This document shows positions 50,801 through 63,596 of a DNA stretch of 64,000 nucleotides, piece after piece (position 1 is the first letter of the stretch; each line of letters starts with the position of its first letter). The notes under the pieces were generated by a model that was not told where the DNA came from, did no database searches, and was given only the letters and a program-made list of their open reading frames with translations. Position numbers and translations under genes: made by a program. The stretch is from Melanocharis versteri (lineage: Eukaryota; Chordata; Aves; Passeriformes; Melanocharitidae), in NCBI GenBank assembly GCA_013397845.1, contig VZTG01010322.1:407051-471050 (forward strand). Reading direction: 5' to 3'.

Positions 50801-50903
50801 TTACACACAAGAGAGTCTGATTGATGCTCAGGAGCAGGCTGAGTATCAGTGAGCAGGTGCTGAGCAATTGGATTGTGTATAATTTGTTTCTATTGGGTTT
50901 TAG
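44881..50903. other. Intergenic sequence downstream of C5orf22
   Basis: No gene recognised. About 45900-46130 and 47000-48100 are more G+C-rich than the surroundings and hold several short open frames, none with a recognisable domain. A 12-base unit, TGTATTATGCAG, is repeated in tandem with a period of 14 at 46587-46612. One CR1 remnant is at 47333-47456. Confidence 0.6.
47333..47456 (+). mobile_element. CR1 LINE 3' end remnant
   Basis: GTGTATGTGGCACTCAGGGC, TTGTTGGACTCAATGATCTT and AGAGGTATTTTCCAACCTAA are the last ~120 bases of an avian CR1 in plus orientation. The tail is worn (AACAGTTCTATAACAATT). Confidence 0.85.
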
Positions 50904-51028
50904 CTCTTCTTCTCTTCTCTTCTCTTCTCTTCTCTTCTCTTCTCTTCTCTTCTCTTCTCTTCTCTTCTCTTCTCTTCTCTTCTCTTCTCTTCTCTTCTCC
51001 TCTCTTCTCTTCTTTTCTCTTCTCCTTT
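50904..51028 (+). repeat. (TCTTC)n pentanucleotide microsatellite
   Basis: A run of TCTTC units, essentially pure from about 50909 to 50998, then interrupted copies to about 51028. It is an all-pyrimidine strand of about 120 bases (all purine on the other strand) and is likely length-variable. The open frames across it are produced by the repeat. Confidence 0.97.
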
Positions 51029-51030
51029 AG

Positions 51031-51074
51031 TATTATTGTTGTTGTCATGATCATTATTATTATTATCATTATAT
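51031..51074 (+). repeat. Imperfect (TAT/TGT)n trinucleotide repeat
   Basis: TATTATTGTTGTTGTCATGA followed by TCATTATTATTATTATCATT, directly after the pentanucleotide array. It forms one composite simple-repeat block with it. Confidence 0.85.
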
Positions 51075-54000
51075 TTTACTTTGTTTGTATTATTGAACAG
51101 CTCTTATCTCAGCGTAGGATTTTTAAATTCTTATCCAGATTCTGCTCCCCATCCTGTCGTGGGCAAGTGGCAGCACTTTTATACCTAGGTACAAAAAGAA
51201 AGTGATCATTTTATTGACCACCGTTTGCAACGTGGCATACTAAGAATCAATTAAGACAAGTAAATATGTGATTTAACTTGTAAACATAGGGCAGGAATGA
51301 CAAGTCTCTCATCAGTGTCTTCAGAGATTTGCTCATAGAAAGCATTATAAAGTGTTATTAACAGCTTATTGGTCTCTGCTCCTAGAAGAACCTGTAGCTA
51401 AATTCTATAGGTGGAATCTGTACAATGCAATCCCTGACGTACATCAGTGTGCACCTGTAACTGTACTCACAATCTGTAATGACACAGTGCATAGCTGTGC
51501 ATCTTTTATTTAGACTAATTTTAGACATACATCAATCTTCATCAACCTGTACTTCATTGAACCTTCACAATCACAGTGAGTGTTCCACTGAGTAAAGGAG
51601 AAAAGGAAGAGGGAAATGTAATTCCACTATTTGCCATGTTTGTTACTGCAAAATTTTTGTATCTGTGATTCTTTGTGTATTTGTGATTTAGCAGTGAAAA
51701 CACAGGATCTAGTAAGTTGTTTATGAACGAGTGACTACTAAGTACCTTTGACATTACCTCAAATTTGTTTATTCTCTGAGAGTTCTCCCCATGGCCAGTA
51801 GGACTAATGCTGTGGCTATGTTTTGATAGTACAATTCTAATTTTCAGAACTGTGTATTTCCTGAGGCTGGAATAACATTAGTTGTGATCAGTCTGCTGGT
51901 AAAGGTCAAGTTGTATATATTCTTTTCAAACAATGCTAGCTATAAAGAGGGAAAACATATTTATTTTCTTTAGATGATAAGAATGTAAAATGAAACACAA
52001 AAGGAAAACAATGTATTGTTTGTACTTGGCACATTTGGAAAACTGATTTCCCAGTTGCAAAGCATAAGCCTGAGAAGAAATTTCTGGACAAAACAATTTT
52101 CTATTTTTTCCCAGGAGCAAGAATTCTATATAGTCACACACAGAAGTCACATTGGTATTTGTTGGGGCAGAAAAATAATCCCGGGTATAGTCTGGAAGCT
52201 TTAATTACATCATAAACTGAAGAAGATTTCAGGACAACAAAGAATGTTGGTAATGATTCTCCAGTCCTGGAAGGAAAAGAGAGTGACAAACCTACTTACC
52301 TGCCCTGTGTAATAAACCATCATGCAAAAGGATGTGAATTAGCACTTTAAACCCTGTTCATCTGTAGATGGAAGACAGAGAAACAATTTGATCTGGAACA
52401 GAGCTAGAGAAGTTCTCAAAAATGTGTAGCCTTCTAAAGAAATGAGTCATCTATCACCTCCATATGGTGGGAGTGAGTGTGACTATTGTTCTCCATCTTC
52501 CCTGTCCCCAGATGACTGCTGGCTGGCTCTGTTGATCTGCTTCCAGTAAACTCTGGGGTGGATTAGCATCTTAAGCTTGTCAGCCTCCCACTTTCACAAG
52601 CTCTGTGTAAAGAGCAAACTAGGAAATGGGAAGAGACATTACAAATTCTCCCACTGAGGCAGCTGCATGAGCTGACTGTCAGGCTCTAGACAGTGCACGG
52701 GCAGAGCTGCTCAGTCTCTGACACAATGGCATCACACACAAGGCACAAGGAAGGAAGCCTCCTTTGCTCTGGTTGATCTGAACCCATCTGATCTTCACCC
52801 AGACTGCCAGGGCCTGGGATAAAGCTGTCAATCTCAGAGGTCACCTTTGTGCATCCGGAGTCAAACACAGCGAGAGTGGACGCAACCATGAGAAGCAATG
52901 CAGCAGTCAGAGGTGAAAGGGAAATTTATGGATTAGCAAACTAGAGGTTTTTGGAACCAAAGACAGCCCCAGAACATCTGCAGCAGGAAAACACAGTTAA
53001 GATCAAGATCAGCAACAGCACGTGCAATGGACGCAGCTGTTCTCTGATACACAGTTTGCCCAAGATAAGAGACTTCCGTGCAACACTGAGCCTGGGAGAA
53101 AGACACGCTTTGATGACACTTATCTATGAATATATTTTTACTAGGTTTGGAGGTTTTCCTAACCATTGGATAGTGAGATGCTAGGAAAAAATGTGCGCTC
53201 TTACTCAGTGTTTTCCAGGTAATCTGAAACTGATGAGTTTCACATTGCTGGAGATTGAGAATAAATTGCCTGAGGAGAATCAAGAGAGTATGCATCTTGG
53301 GCATCTTAGCAACAGCAGCAACAAAGGCAAAACCATCTGAATCAGCCCTTTACTGCAGACAAGTTATTTTCTGTGGGTTAAATGAAGGTCATAACCAGCA
53401 TGAACCTTTTGCAAATTGAGCCATTTTGATACTTTAGAAGGCTTTTTATGGTAAAATAAAACAGCTGCTAAAGGTTGTCTCACCAGTTCATCTTGCAAAG
53501 TGAAACTTGGGATTTCAAGAAATTTAAAAGGGCTGGACATAACCTCCTACAAAATTAAGTAATCAGTAATATGTATGTACAGCAGGTTTCATTTCCTCCA
53601 GTCTTTAGTTGCACACGGAGACACAAAACTTGGGAAGTGATTGCAAAAATTATATAACCTTTTTTTCTTTCTTCTCCTGGAGTATTAAATTGTTGCACTA
53701 GTTTATGTCAGGCTTTCCTCTTTCAGTCATCTGGAAGGTTCTAGATCTGTAAATAAAATTACTTGATTTGGTCTTATATATTCATATACTTCTTTGCTGT
53801 CTTGAGAAAATGAAAGGCTTTTGTGGCTAGCTTAATGCTTCATTTACTTTCACTTGCAGTGCTCAGTGTGCCATTTAGTGATGTCTAGGTAGTCAGTAAT
53901 TGCAGTCATTACAGTACCTGCTGTAAGGGCAACAGCTGCTTCACCCAGGGGATATGATGGGTTTTTTTTCCATTTCCCCAGTTCAGTGTAACTAGTTATA

Positions 54001-54384
54001 GCTCTCTTTTTGGTTTTTTTACACTTCATTAAATGTGCTTATACTTTAAAATTTCTCTGATAAAAAGGAGATAGCATGTTAAGAATGGCAACAGACCTTT
54101 CGAAGGAGATGCCCCAAGCTCTGCTTCTACTGGGTAAATCATATAATTGAGGATTCAGGGAGTTCGGTGGGTGGATTGGGAGTTACAATGCGGCAGAAGT
54201 GGTGTTTAGTGGCTGTAGCAGGTGGTAGCTGATGAAGAGGGTGTGTGACATGGTGAGAAGGGAAAAACAAGAGGGTGAAGAAGCTGTGGTGTGCGGTCTG
54301 AGGAGCTGCTTGAAAGTCAGCTTCCTCTCTTGTTGAGTGGAGTGAGGGAAGAAAAGACCTTATGTAAGTACTGCTTACGTGTCC
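51075..54384. other. Intergenic sequence without recognised features
   Basis: Ordinary sequence. A minus-strand open frame of 70 codons at 52686-52898 and others nearby show no recognisable domain. A small palindrome, TTACAG-6 nt-CTGTAA, is at 53909-53926. Confidence 0.55.
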
Positions 54385-54527
54385 CACCCCTGGGAATGTT
54401 CAAGATCTGACTGGATGTGGCTCTGAGCAACCTGAACAAGTTGAAGGCATCCTGGTCTTTCCAGGGGTGTTGAACCAGAAGACCTTTAAAGGTTCCTTCT
54501 AACTCAAAGTATTTTATCATTCTATTC
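54385..54527 (+). mobile_element. CR1 LINE 3' end remnant
   Basis: CCTGGGAATGTTCAAGATCT, GACTGGATGTGGCTCTGAGC and AAAGGTTCCTTCTAACTCAA, then a worn tail (TTTATCATTCTATTCC), are the CR1 3' end in plus orientation. Confidence 0.9.
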
Positions 54528-55149
54528 CATGAGTAGAATTAACATGAGATTGTTTCACAAAAGTTTTTTCATGTATTTGATAGCTAAGACACTCGATGTC
54601 ATGTACCACTAAATTCCTGATAAAAAGGAAAAATGAGCTATTGTTGCAAAAAACGTGTGCATTGTGCCCTTATCACTGACATCTTTCTCATATTAATTAT
54701 AATTAAGTGAGGTTTTATTTCCAGTATTCCTTCAGCATTGTTGGTCATAAATTGCTCTGCCTGCTTTTCATGTCCTTGAACAATGGCATATACTCTTCAC
54801 TTCTACTGCTCACTGTTCGTTAGGGGACTGGCCAGTGTTTCTGAAGTAAGAGAACTTCAATAATGCAGAGACTTTGCACATGAAATCCTCTGATTCCTGA
54901 TGAGATTAAATGGTACTTAATGTTTGTCTTCTCAGGCAGAGGTGCTTTAGTGTACAGGTTACAGTGGGGTAACATAGCCTGGAAGCCCAGTCTGACTCCA
55001 GCATCTCACTACAGGAGCCTCCAGGAACAAAGACACCCCAACACCGGACAGAAAGAATCAAGTTTTTTCACTGGCCTCCAAAAGAGTTGAGGGAGAACTG
55101 CTAGGTCCTCTAACCCAAAATTTCTTGGGGAACTAGCCTACAACTAATG

Positions 55150-55545
55150 AGAGTCGTAGGTCAATGTCCAATGTGCAGCTCAATGTCCAAGTGGAGACCA
55201 GTCCGGAGTGACACTCCTCAGAGGTTGGTATTGAGACCAGCACTTTTTAAGATCTTTGTTGGAGACATGGACAGTGGGATTGAGTGCAGCTTCCACAAGT
55301 TTGCTGACAACACCAAGCTGTGCAGTCGACAGCTGAGGGGAAGGAATGCGACCCAGAAGGACCTTGAAAGGCTGGAGAGATGGGGCAATGAAAACCTCAT
55401 AGAGTTCAAGAGGACCATGTGCAAGGTCCTACACTTGGGTTGGGGCAATCCCAAGAAGAGATGTAGGCTGGGTGGAGAATGGATTGAGAGCAGCCATGAG
55501 GGAAAGGAATCGGGGGTGTTTGTGGACTAGAAGTTAAAGGGAACA
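55150..55545 (+). mobile_element. CR1 LINE internal fragment (reverse transcriptase region)
   Basis: The plus-strand frame 55147-55530 encodes CR1 reverse-transcriptase text: RPALFKIFVGDMDSGIECSF, HKFADNTKLCSRQL, KDLERLERWGNENLIEFKR, and CKVLHLGWGNPKKR. The catalytic FADD box reads FADN, so one of the two metal-binding aspartates is lost. The element lacks both its 5' and 3' ends. A short repeat of TCAATGTCCAA(G/T)GTG near 55160-55193 suggests a small internal duplication at its left end. Confidence 0.92.
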
Positions 55546-58500
55546 TCCCACGTAAGTTCCACGTTTTACTTGCCTCTTCTGACAGCTGTTCAGGAGGTGC
55601 TCCCAGGCTATGAATTGAAATGCCAGTGAAGTAATGAGGGTGAGGGTAAGAATATCTATTTCAGATCAGACAGCCACCTCCACAGATTTGCAAAAATACA
55701 TTGCACTCTGAAATCTTCACTTACTAGGTCTTATAGACTTTTCTACTGGACCTGGAATATCTTTAACTTCTTGAAAATTAGGACGCCTACCTTGAGAAAA
55801 TGTATATTCATCCTGTTTTCTCTCATTGCTTGTTTCCCTCTAGATGTGAATGTCAGCGAAATATATTCAAGGGAGATTATTCTGAGTGAAATTTCAGGGT
55901 GTTTTTAGAAAGCATTTTCTCTCACTATGTAGACCAAAATTCTTTGAAAGATCTCAGGAGATGCCTCTTTGTGCCAAGAAATTTTGTCTTGTACTAATCT
56001 ATCCTGGTCCAACTGTGTAAAATGGTGAAACTTTGAGAGCTTTAAACCCACCAAAACAGACAAGTAAACTCACCAGGAAATATGGTAGCTTTCTTATTTT
56101 TTAAAATACGTGTAAGTACTGGTTCAGACTGTGTTCAGCTGAAATGGCTCAAGAACTGGGAAAGAACTGTCATGATGTAAAAACATTTCACTAGGAAACA
56201 TTTCTCCTGGTACCCATTTATTGAGGCATTTGTCCCCGCAGGAAGTAATATCTTCAGAGACAATTTTAGCATTCCAGGTTAAACAGTTCTTGTTATCTTT
56301 GTTCACTGCTCAAGAGGTTCTGATCTGAATGCTTACGAGAATAAAATTATACTAGAATAACTGCAGCAAATTGCATTCAAATTGGAATGTGAAGAGTGTA
56401 GAGTAGCTTGAGATCGCACGCAAAAATTGAATTGCTCTTTAACATTCATTTAATTTTCATTGTTATTTTGAAATCCATCTATACTGAATCTCTCCTGTGG
56501 AGACAGGTTGAATGAAGCTGGCATTTCTCAATTCTACAGTTACTGTACCAACTTACTCTCTTCTCTGAGATAAATTATTCTTCAGGATGAAGAGAAAACT
56601 GCCTTTAATGCTTACCAATTGTTGCTCAGTTTCAAGTAAAAGCAATTTAAAACTTCCCATAAATTCTGATTTTCTGAAACAGAGCAAGTATGAAAATGTT
56701 AGTGGAACCTATAAACTCGATAGAGTAGGATTAGATTTTCACAAGAGAAAGAGAAATTCAGATCTGTGTTGCTTGTTTGAAGAGCTACAACATCCAGAAA
56801 GAGGCTATAGCAATTAAATAAAAGAATAAAAATAGAAGGTTTTTTTTCCAGAAATATATGGAAGGGAATAACATTTTTAAGATGTGCTTTTGGGCTGTAG
56901 AAATAGAGAGAGAAGAGTGTACTGCAGAGAAAAACTAAAAATGAGCTATTTTCACTCTTCTTTTTGTAAAAGCTGCCGTTGCATGTGAATTGTCTATTTA
57001 ATTGGCATTAAATTCAACAGTGGATTTTGATTTCTCCAAGGTATAAGTTAGCATAGTTCTTGCCCTGGACAAAACAGCTTTATGGATTTTGTTCTCTATA
57101 TGGCTGTTCATGCTATTTCAAAATGTGGTATGCTTTCTGAGTTTTGGAGCAGGGCAGCAAGTAGGAGCAATGTTGTCTAAATCAGGATTCACTGCCATGT
57201 GGATAGAAGTTGACTCTGGGCATAGTGGCACTAGTGCCAAAGGAAAAGAAGTCAAACGTCCTGGAGCTGAAGGCGATTTCCCAGGCTAGAGGCAGTTCCC
57301 AAGTGCCATGCTACAGTGTTAAACCCTCAGGGTGGTCCTGATCTCTATCCTTGCAACCTAGAGTGAGGTTAACGATTTCTGACCTGGGGATTCTTGTATC
57401 ATCAATCAAAAAATGAAATTAAGGAGGGTTAAAACAAAATCTTTTGAAGTTGTTTTTGTCTTACTGTGCCTGAGTAAAATTTGTTCAAAAAAATTCCTGT
57501 TCAGGCTTAGATCTCCCAGTATCCAACCTGTCAGGAGGGCTATGATAGCTGGCTGCAGTTATCTTTGGTGAACAGGGTTTTCTTCACTACTTTCTGCTTA
57601 AAAAGTTCTTCAAAAATATATCTGTCCACTGTTGCATATCCATGAAACATGTGTGATAAACATTATCTTGTAACAATTAAGCAGCAGATGTTGCTCTTGA
57701 AGATAACATGGTATATATATCTGGAATCTCAATATTTCTGTGCATGCCCTTTCATTAGTGTAAATACCTCCCTCTCTCAAATCTGTGAAGTTTCCCTCTG
57801 CAGTTAACATTCCTTCTTCATTTCAGGAGTTGGACTTGATTATCCTTTTGGGTCCCTTCCAACTCAGGATATTCTATGATTCCTTTATAAGTAAGGAGAA
57901 TTACGGAATTCGGAAAACTGTCTCTACAAACTCTGAGTTCGGCTGTGCAGATCTCTAGCATGCAGTCAGATACACTGTCACATTTCTTTATCTAATTTTC
58001 TCCTGTGCCAACAATGGGCTAGTCTCTACTTTCTAGTAGTTTATCTGTGCTGAAACCCCGCCCATAGTACCTTTCTCTTTAAAAGCTTCTTTGCAAATTA
58101 TCATCTCCTTACTCCTACCTCTGGGATTTTTTTTTTCCTGTGTAAATTTTAGGAAAATTTTCAGCCTTTTCCAATTTTACGCCTTACAGTAAAGCATATG
58201 GTTCAACAGAGTAAAAACCATTCTGCACTTCAAGCTGCATCTCAACCTGCATTTCTTATCCCTTCTTATCCATAAGTGCATCTTTTTTAAGATGTGTACT
58301 CTGTGCATGTTAAGAGGTCTACCAACTGCAATATGAAGGACTGAAAGCAGGAAGTGATGGATAAAAGTGGTAAAATGGTTAATTTGCTTACATGAAAGTG
58401 AAAGGAAATGTAACCTTTACTATCAGTAACCCTCACTCTCACTATTGCAGCACAATCATTGTTTTGGTTATTGCACAGAACTTAAATCTCAAAGTCAACG

Positions 58501-58560
58501 ATGCAGGGAGTGGGTGAGCTGAACTCGGGAGGTAATATATGTGGCATTAGCAGTGGCCTA
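55546..58560. other. Intergenic sequence with one tiny CR1 tail
   Basis: AT-rich, no gene recognised. The only element seen is the CR1 tail at 57820-57882. Confidence 0.55.
57820..57882 (+). mobile_element. CR1 LINE tail remnant, very short
   Basis: GGAGTTGGACTTGATTATCC, then GGGTCCCTTCCAACTCAGGA and TATTCTATGATTCC are the extreme CR1 3' end with its ATTCTATG tail, in plus orientation. Confidence 0.85.
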
Positions 58561-58960
58561 TAAGTGGCCTCATTAAAAACATTACTAGATGTGAAATGGA
58601 TTGTTCTTTCCTAGGTATAATGTTCAAGTAATAGACTGGTATTAACATTCGCTTTGGAGGACCAGACATGACTCAAAAGTTAATTGACTGTTTAGTAGCC
58701 TGTTGTATTTGAAAATCTGAAGTGAATTTTTCCTCACACTTAATGAGCTAGAGCTTTTTTAATTGGAAAAATATTTGTTAGTGCTCCAGCTGTTAATATT
58801 ATAAATGCCTAGGGCCGCCTCTGGTTTAATTTGTTATGCTCTCATTTAAAGTTCACCTGAATGCATTTTAAATAGTGAGATGTGAACCAAGGGGGAAATA
58901 AATCACCTCTCGCAGAAGATTGTCCAAAGACTGAACAAAACCAACTTGCAAGCCTTGACA
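58560..58960. other. Candidate conserved non-coding element
   Basis: A stretch with no open frame or repeat match. It is dense in homeodomain-like TAATTG/TTAATG cores, with an octamer-like ATGCATTT (58863-58870) and a CACCTG E-box (58854-58859). The composition resembles developmental enhancers conserved across vertebrates. This is a visual impression only; conservation cannot be tested here. Confidence 0.25.
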
Positions 58961-61900
58961 AAACTATAAAGCAGACACTAAAAGCAGGCTATTGTCTAGG
59001 AAGGGGGACAGATCTTATGTCAGAGACAAACACCCCAGTTTGAAAAAGTTATTTATTCTCTACAGAATCCATCTGCATAAGGGTCTTCATGCAACAGGAA
59101 ACATATCTCTGGGATGCTGCAGTTGTTATTAGGTTGGAAGGGCAAGGGGAAAAAATTGTATTTTGGTTGTATTCCAAAGTATTTCGGTTATAATTCTAAA
59201 ACGTGTCCTTGCTTCTGTTTCTCTTGTAAAATAAAAATGTCTGCAAAGTTTCCTTTTTTCATTATCTTAACTTTGCAAATGTTCAATCGGGGTTTAAACC
59301 TGAAGGGAGCTAAAATATATGCAAAATGCTGTTGAGAGGAATTGATTTTTGCCACTTATCATCCAGTTCTTTCCACGCATCATTATTTATTACAAAAATA
59401 ATTATTTACAAGCACACCTCAAAAGTCCTCTTGTCTAGGACAGACACCTGTGATTGAAACTTGTTTCACACTTTTGGCTCTTGATAAAAAGTGGTGGCAC
59501 AACTAAAGAAATAATCCAAGTTGTCAAAACTCCAATTCGTCTAAATTTGTGAATTGTGCTTCATAACTAGAAACTTCAGGGCAAAATTTCTCAATATTAT
59601 CAGAGCATTTACTTGATCACAGAGAGCATAAAAATGCATGGCTTTGTTTAAATAGTAACGTTGTGGTTCAACATGTGTGCTTACAGCAGAAACATCTGAA
59701 TCTTTAAGTTTCTGTATCTTGTTTTATCCCTGTATGTTATTTTAAAGGAAAGAAAAGTGTTACTCATAGTGTATGTTTAGGAGGAATGACTGTTTTACTC
59801 TCTTGAGTAGAACCCCCAAGCCAAATAAGTCCAGAAATGCTACGGACTTTCCAAAGAAAGTCACAAGAACACATTGAGTAAAAGAATACCTTATGTATTT
59901 GCTGTTTCTGCCAACAACATGGTAACACTGTGTATCCATTCATGGCCCTGACAGCATTATAACCTTTCTAACTCAGCTGATACGTGCAGTGAAGAGACTG
60001 CGTAATCCCTTTCTTTTCACTGTGTTAATCTCCCCTAATATGGAGATGTTTGAGCAGCAAACATGGGTGTGATTTTGATGGGCTGGAGCATGGGTTCTTC
60101 AGCACACATTAAAATGCAGAAGATCAGATATTTAATTTCAATAAACAAGATTATTAAGTTACAGGACATCTGTTTTGCAACATATGCATTCCCTTTAAAA
60201 TTACTGTGCTTTGTAATGCTTTGCTTTTAGCTGTTCAGTTGTGGACTTACCATTATTAGTTGCTTTGGAGGGAGTAGAAGTCCCTCCTGAAGCTAATTTA
60301 ATCAAGTGTCACTTCAAACCTCTCGGCAGAAGAAGTGACACCATTTTGTAGCCAGCACGTTCCCTTGAAATGTACAGGTCATCCTTCAATTCTCAACCTT
60401 TTTGTCACTTGATATATAGCAGAATCACATATACCCATGAGAAACAAAATTAGCAGTAATCCTCAAGGGCAGCTGAGTATGAACTTGTATTTTTTTATTC
60501 TTTTTTCTTTTTTCTTTTTTTTTTTTTGTGGAAAGATGATGGCATAGGTTCAAGAGCCCATTTCTAGAAAATAATAAACTGATAGTGGTATTTAGGCACA
60601 ACGGAACACAATTTTTCAGCCATCATCCTTGACAGAAGGAGTTGTGTTGTCTTTACGGGGTCAGATATCAGAAGCCTAAAGCAAGAGAGTGTAATCAACT
60701 TGGTACGATTTATTCATTCAGAAGTAAGATTCTACATTATAGTACTTCAGTGTGAACAGACTGAGACAGGTCATGTCATTGATTTGTTTTTCTAATGGAC
60801 AAGTAATAACTGTAGGTCAATATACTTCAGCAATGGATGACTTGACTTCTTACTGAAAGAAACTATTTAGGAATGAGAACCCGAGGCTTGTTGAGTAGAT
60901 GAGTCTGAAACCTATTTATTATTTCTGCAGAAAAATACAGGCCCCTAGCAATCGTATTTGATGTTCTGCTATGTGGTGATTTGTCAATGCCATGACAATT
61001 GCTTAACATTTTTGGGATCATCAGATGTAATGTACGTATTTCATCATTGCACACAATCTGCATTGAAAAGAAAATTGTGTTATTACAATGCATTGAGCAT
61101 GTCCAATTTCAGGCAAAACCAATTGTTCTAAACATACTTGCTTCCCCTTGTAATCTAATTTTACAGCTACCTCTGGGTATGTACTGGAAAGTGTCATTAA
61201 AAGAAAGGGGAAGAAAGGGTTCGGTTCTAACCAAATTCTCGCATTTCAAACTGTCTGTTTCAGAGAGACAAGGAGGGTTTGTAATATGTTGCTGAACTTA
61301 AAAAAAAAAATATTCATCTTGCCAAGATTGCATAAATAGATAATAAACTGTAGATATATTTAGACATAAAACTGTTTGGCATAAAAGCATAGAAAAGTGC
61401 AGCATGAAACAGATACAAACCAAAACTATAACCAGATGCAAAACATAACAGAAATCATAAATTATATCTAAAACACAGATTGACAGAGATAATGGATATA
61501 TTAGAGCTTCTTTTCCACATCCTATGGAACTTGGAATTAATAGTGTCTCTCGCTAGTCTCTGAGAATCTGAAATATTCATGAAAACAAGTATGCTACATG
61601 TCCTGTGGCAATAGTGTAAATTCTGTAAATCTCATGACATATTGACTAGAAGATGTAACCACGAGAAATTATCATGATTGTCAAAATGTCACAAAGGAGC
61701 TTAAAATTTATCATCTATAAGTGGAGGTTTATCAGACCTTGAAAAATTAAGGTGTGTTTGGACTGAGAGCTTAGCAGATCAGTTACCTAAAATTTTGAAC
61801 ATTAAAAGGTTGTTTCAGTCTTTTCTAAGTGTATTCACATGGCATGTTGTGGCAAGCAAGGGACAAAAGGTCACCCCAAAAGTCTATTCATCAAGTATCT

Positions 61901-63596
61901 CAAATGTACTGAGACAGGGTATCATAATTTTTGTTTCTAACTTCCCATCTGAACTCTTAAGTTATGTGTCAGTCTCTCAAACAAGTAAACAAATGCTGCA
62001 TTTTGGTTCATGTTGTCACCGTAACATCCAAAAGCACTAGGAACTTCTGGAGCCTCTTGGAAAAGAGAAAAATCCTATGTTGATGTCTCCTTGCCAAACA
62101 CCTTAGATCTAGATTTTCTGTTGCGTGAGCTGAAGCTCCCTGCCAAGGCTGGAGAACAAGAGCATGATTGAGAATTGACCCTATCATTCATTAAAAATGT
62201 AAAATTCCATCATCCTGCCCTTGGTATTCTCAGGTTTCTGAGCAGAGGTGGTAGAAAAGAAGCCATGTCAACAACTTCAAATGTCTTTAAGAACCATTTT
62301 AAAAGTGAGTTTTACTGTTATTGTCTTTGGTAAGAAGTTCTTCTCTTAAACTCTAGTAGTCCATACCATACTTCCAAAGGTTCAGGGTCAAAACATGATT
62401 GCAATGGAGCTTTGAAGTCAGGGAAGAGGTTATATTACTGCATCAGGAGAGGTAACCTTTGAAGAGGTGAAAGCAGAGTATAGATTCTTCTCATGCACCC
62501 TGACAACTCATCACAAGTGGTATCAAGACCATTTTTGTGTAGGGCTGTGAAAGAAGGACATGTACCTTTCACCACTAGAAGAGAGCAGTGCTGTGAGTGC
62601 GTTCATGGTTCTGCATTTTTTAAAAGTCTGAGATTTTTCCCATCAGAAACTTCTGGTAAATCAAGGCTAAATAGAGGTATAAGAGCCTAGTGACTAGACT
62701 TCTCTCAAACTGATATCTGAAGAAAAGCACATGATATGATTAAACTATCAGAGGCATGAATTGCTGTAAAAGGCAGCTTTTGGCAAGTCATCAAAACTGC
62801 TCCTCTGTTTTCTTTGCATTTCTGAGGATGTAGCTGTAATGATGAGGAATAGAGATTCTGAAGGCTTGCTTTCCTCCTGCATATTCCTCTTGCAGCTCCG
62901 AAAACTGGCAGTAAAATGCTCTCTGTTAGCATCTCACTCAGTTCCACTAATGAACAGACTCCCTACTTCCCAATAATGGTTGCTTAAGAATCAATTGATT
63001 GGGCTTCGTAGTGACGCATAGTGCCACCGCAAATTCTACCAGCCAAGAGGTTTTTGGCAGCTCTAGTCTGAAAATCTAGATACCTTTGTAGGTCTTTCCT
63101 GACGGTTCAGAATGCCTCAGTGAAATGAAACAAGCTCTTAAGAATTGTTTAACTGTCACATCTCTGTACAGTAAGTTAGAAGTCCAGTGGAGCTGGATAT
63201 AGATCTGTCAGTTTACCACAAGGAATAAGTTCTGTTAAGATTTATCTTTACAGTTAAGACCCAGATAGAGTACAATATTTCTTAACTACAAATTAACACA
63301 ATGGGTTCAAATTCAGCTAAACCTGTGTGCTCATACATTTGAATACACTTTCTGTACAGCTGTAAGGATCTGCTTTCTTGGTTTTAGTAGAATTAAAGTC
63401 AGGTTGTCATGTTTATATGTGTGTGATATGTACCAAAATTATTGACAATAGATGAATTCATAATGATCTAACAAATCAGTAGATGCTACACAATTAATGT
63501 CCTGTAATTGTGAACTCTCTGGTCTTCAGTTCAAAAATAATTTGTTCTAATACATCAAAATAAAACATTGAGAAGACCACATAGAACTGTTATATT
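58961..63596. other. Intergenic sequence, AT-rich
   Basis: No gene, RNA gene or transposon recognised. Contains a T-rich low-complexity stretch at about 60490-60527 and the inverted repeat at 60306-60341. Confidence 0.55.
60306..60341. repeat. Perfect 10-bp inverted repeat (hairpin)
   Basis: GTGTCACTTC at 60306-60315 and its exact reverse complement GAAGTGACAC at 60332-60341, separated by a 16-base loop. No T-run follows it. It is too short for a microRNA precursor on its own. It might be a paired binding site for a dimeric factor or chance. Confidence 0.6.

Noticed and set aside
50821..51205. Open frames rich in Leu/Phe/Ser
   Set aside because: They are produced by translating the (TCTTC)n microsatellite.
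52686..52898. Minus-strand frame of 70 codons with protein-like text
   Set aside because: No family recognised, and no splice context that gives a longer product.
53909..53926. Small palindrome TTACAG-TACCTG-CTGTAA
   Set aside because: Six-base arms are expected by chance in a window of this size.
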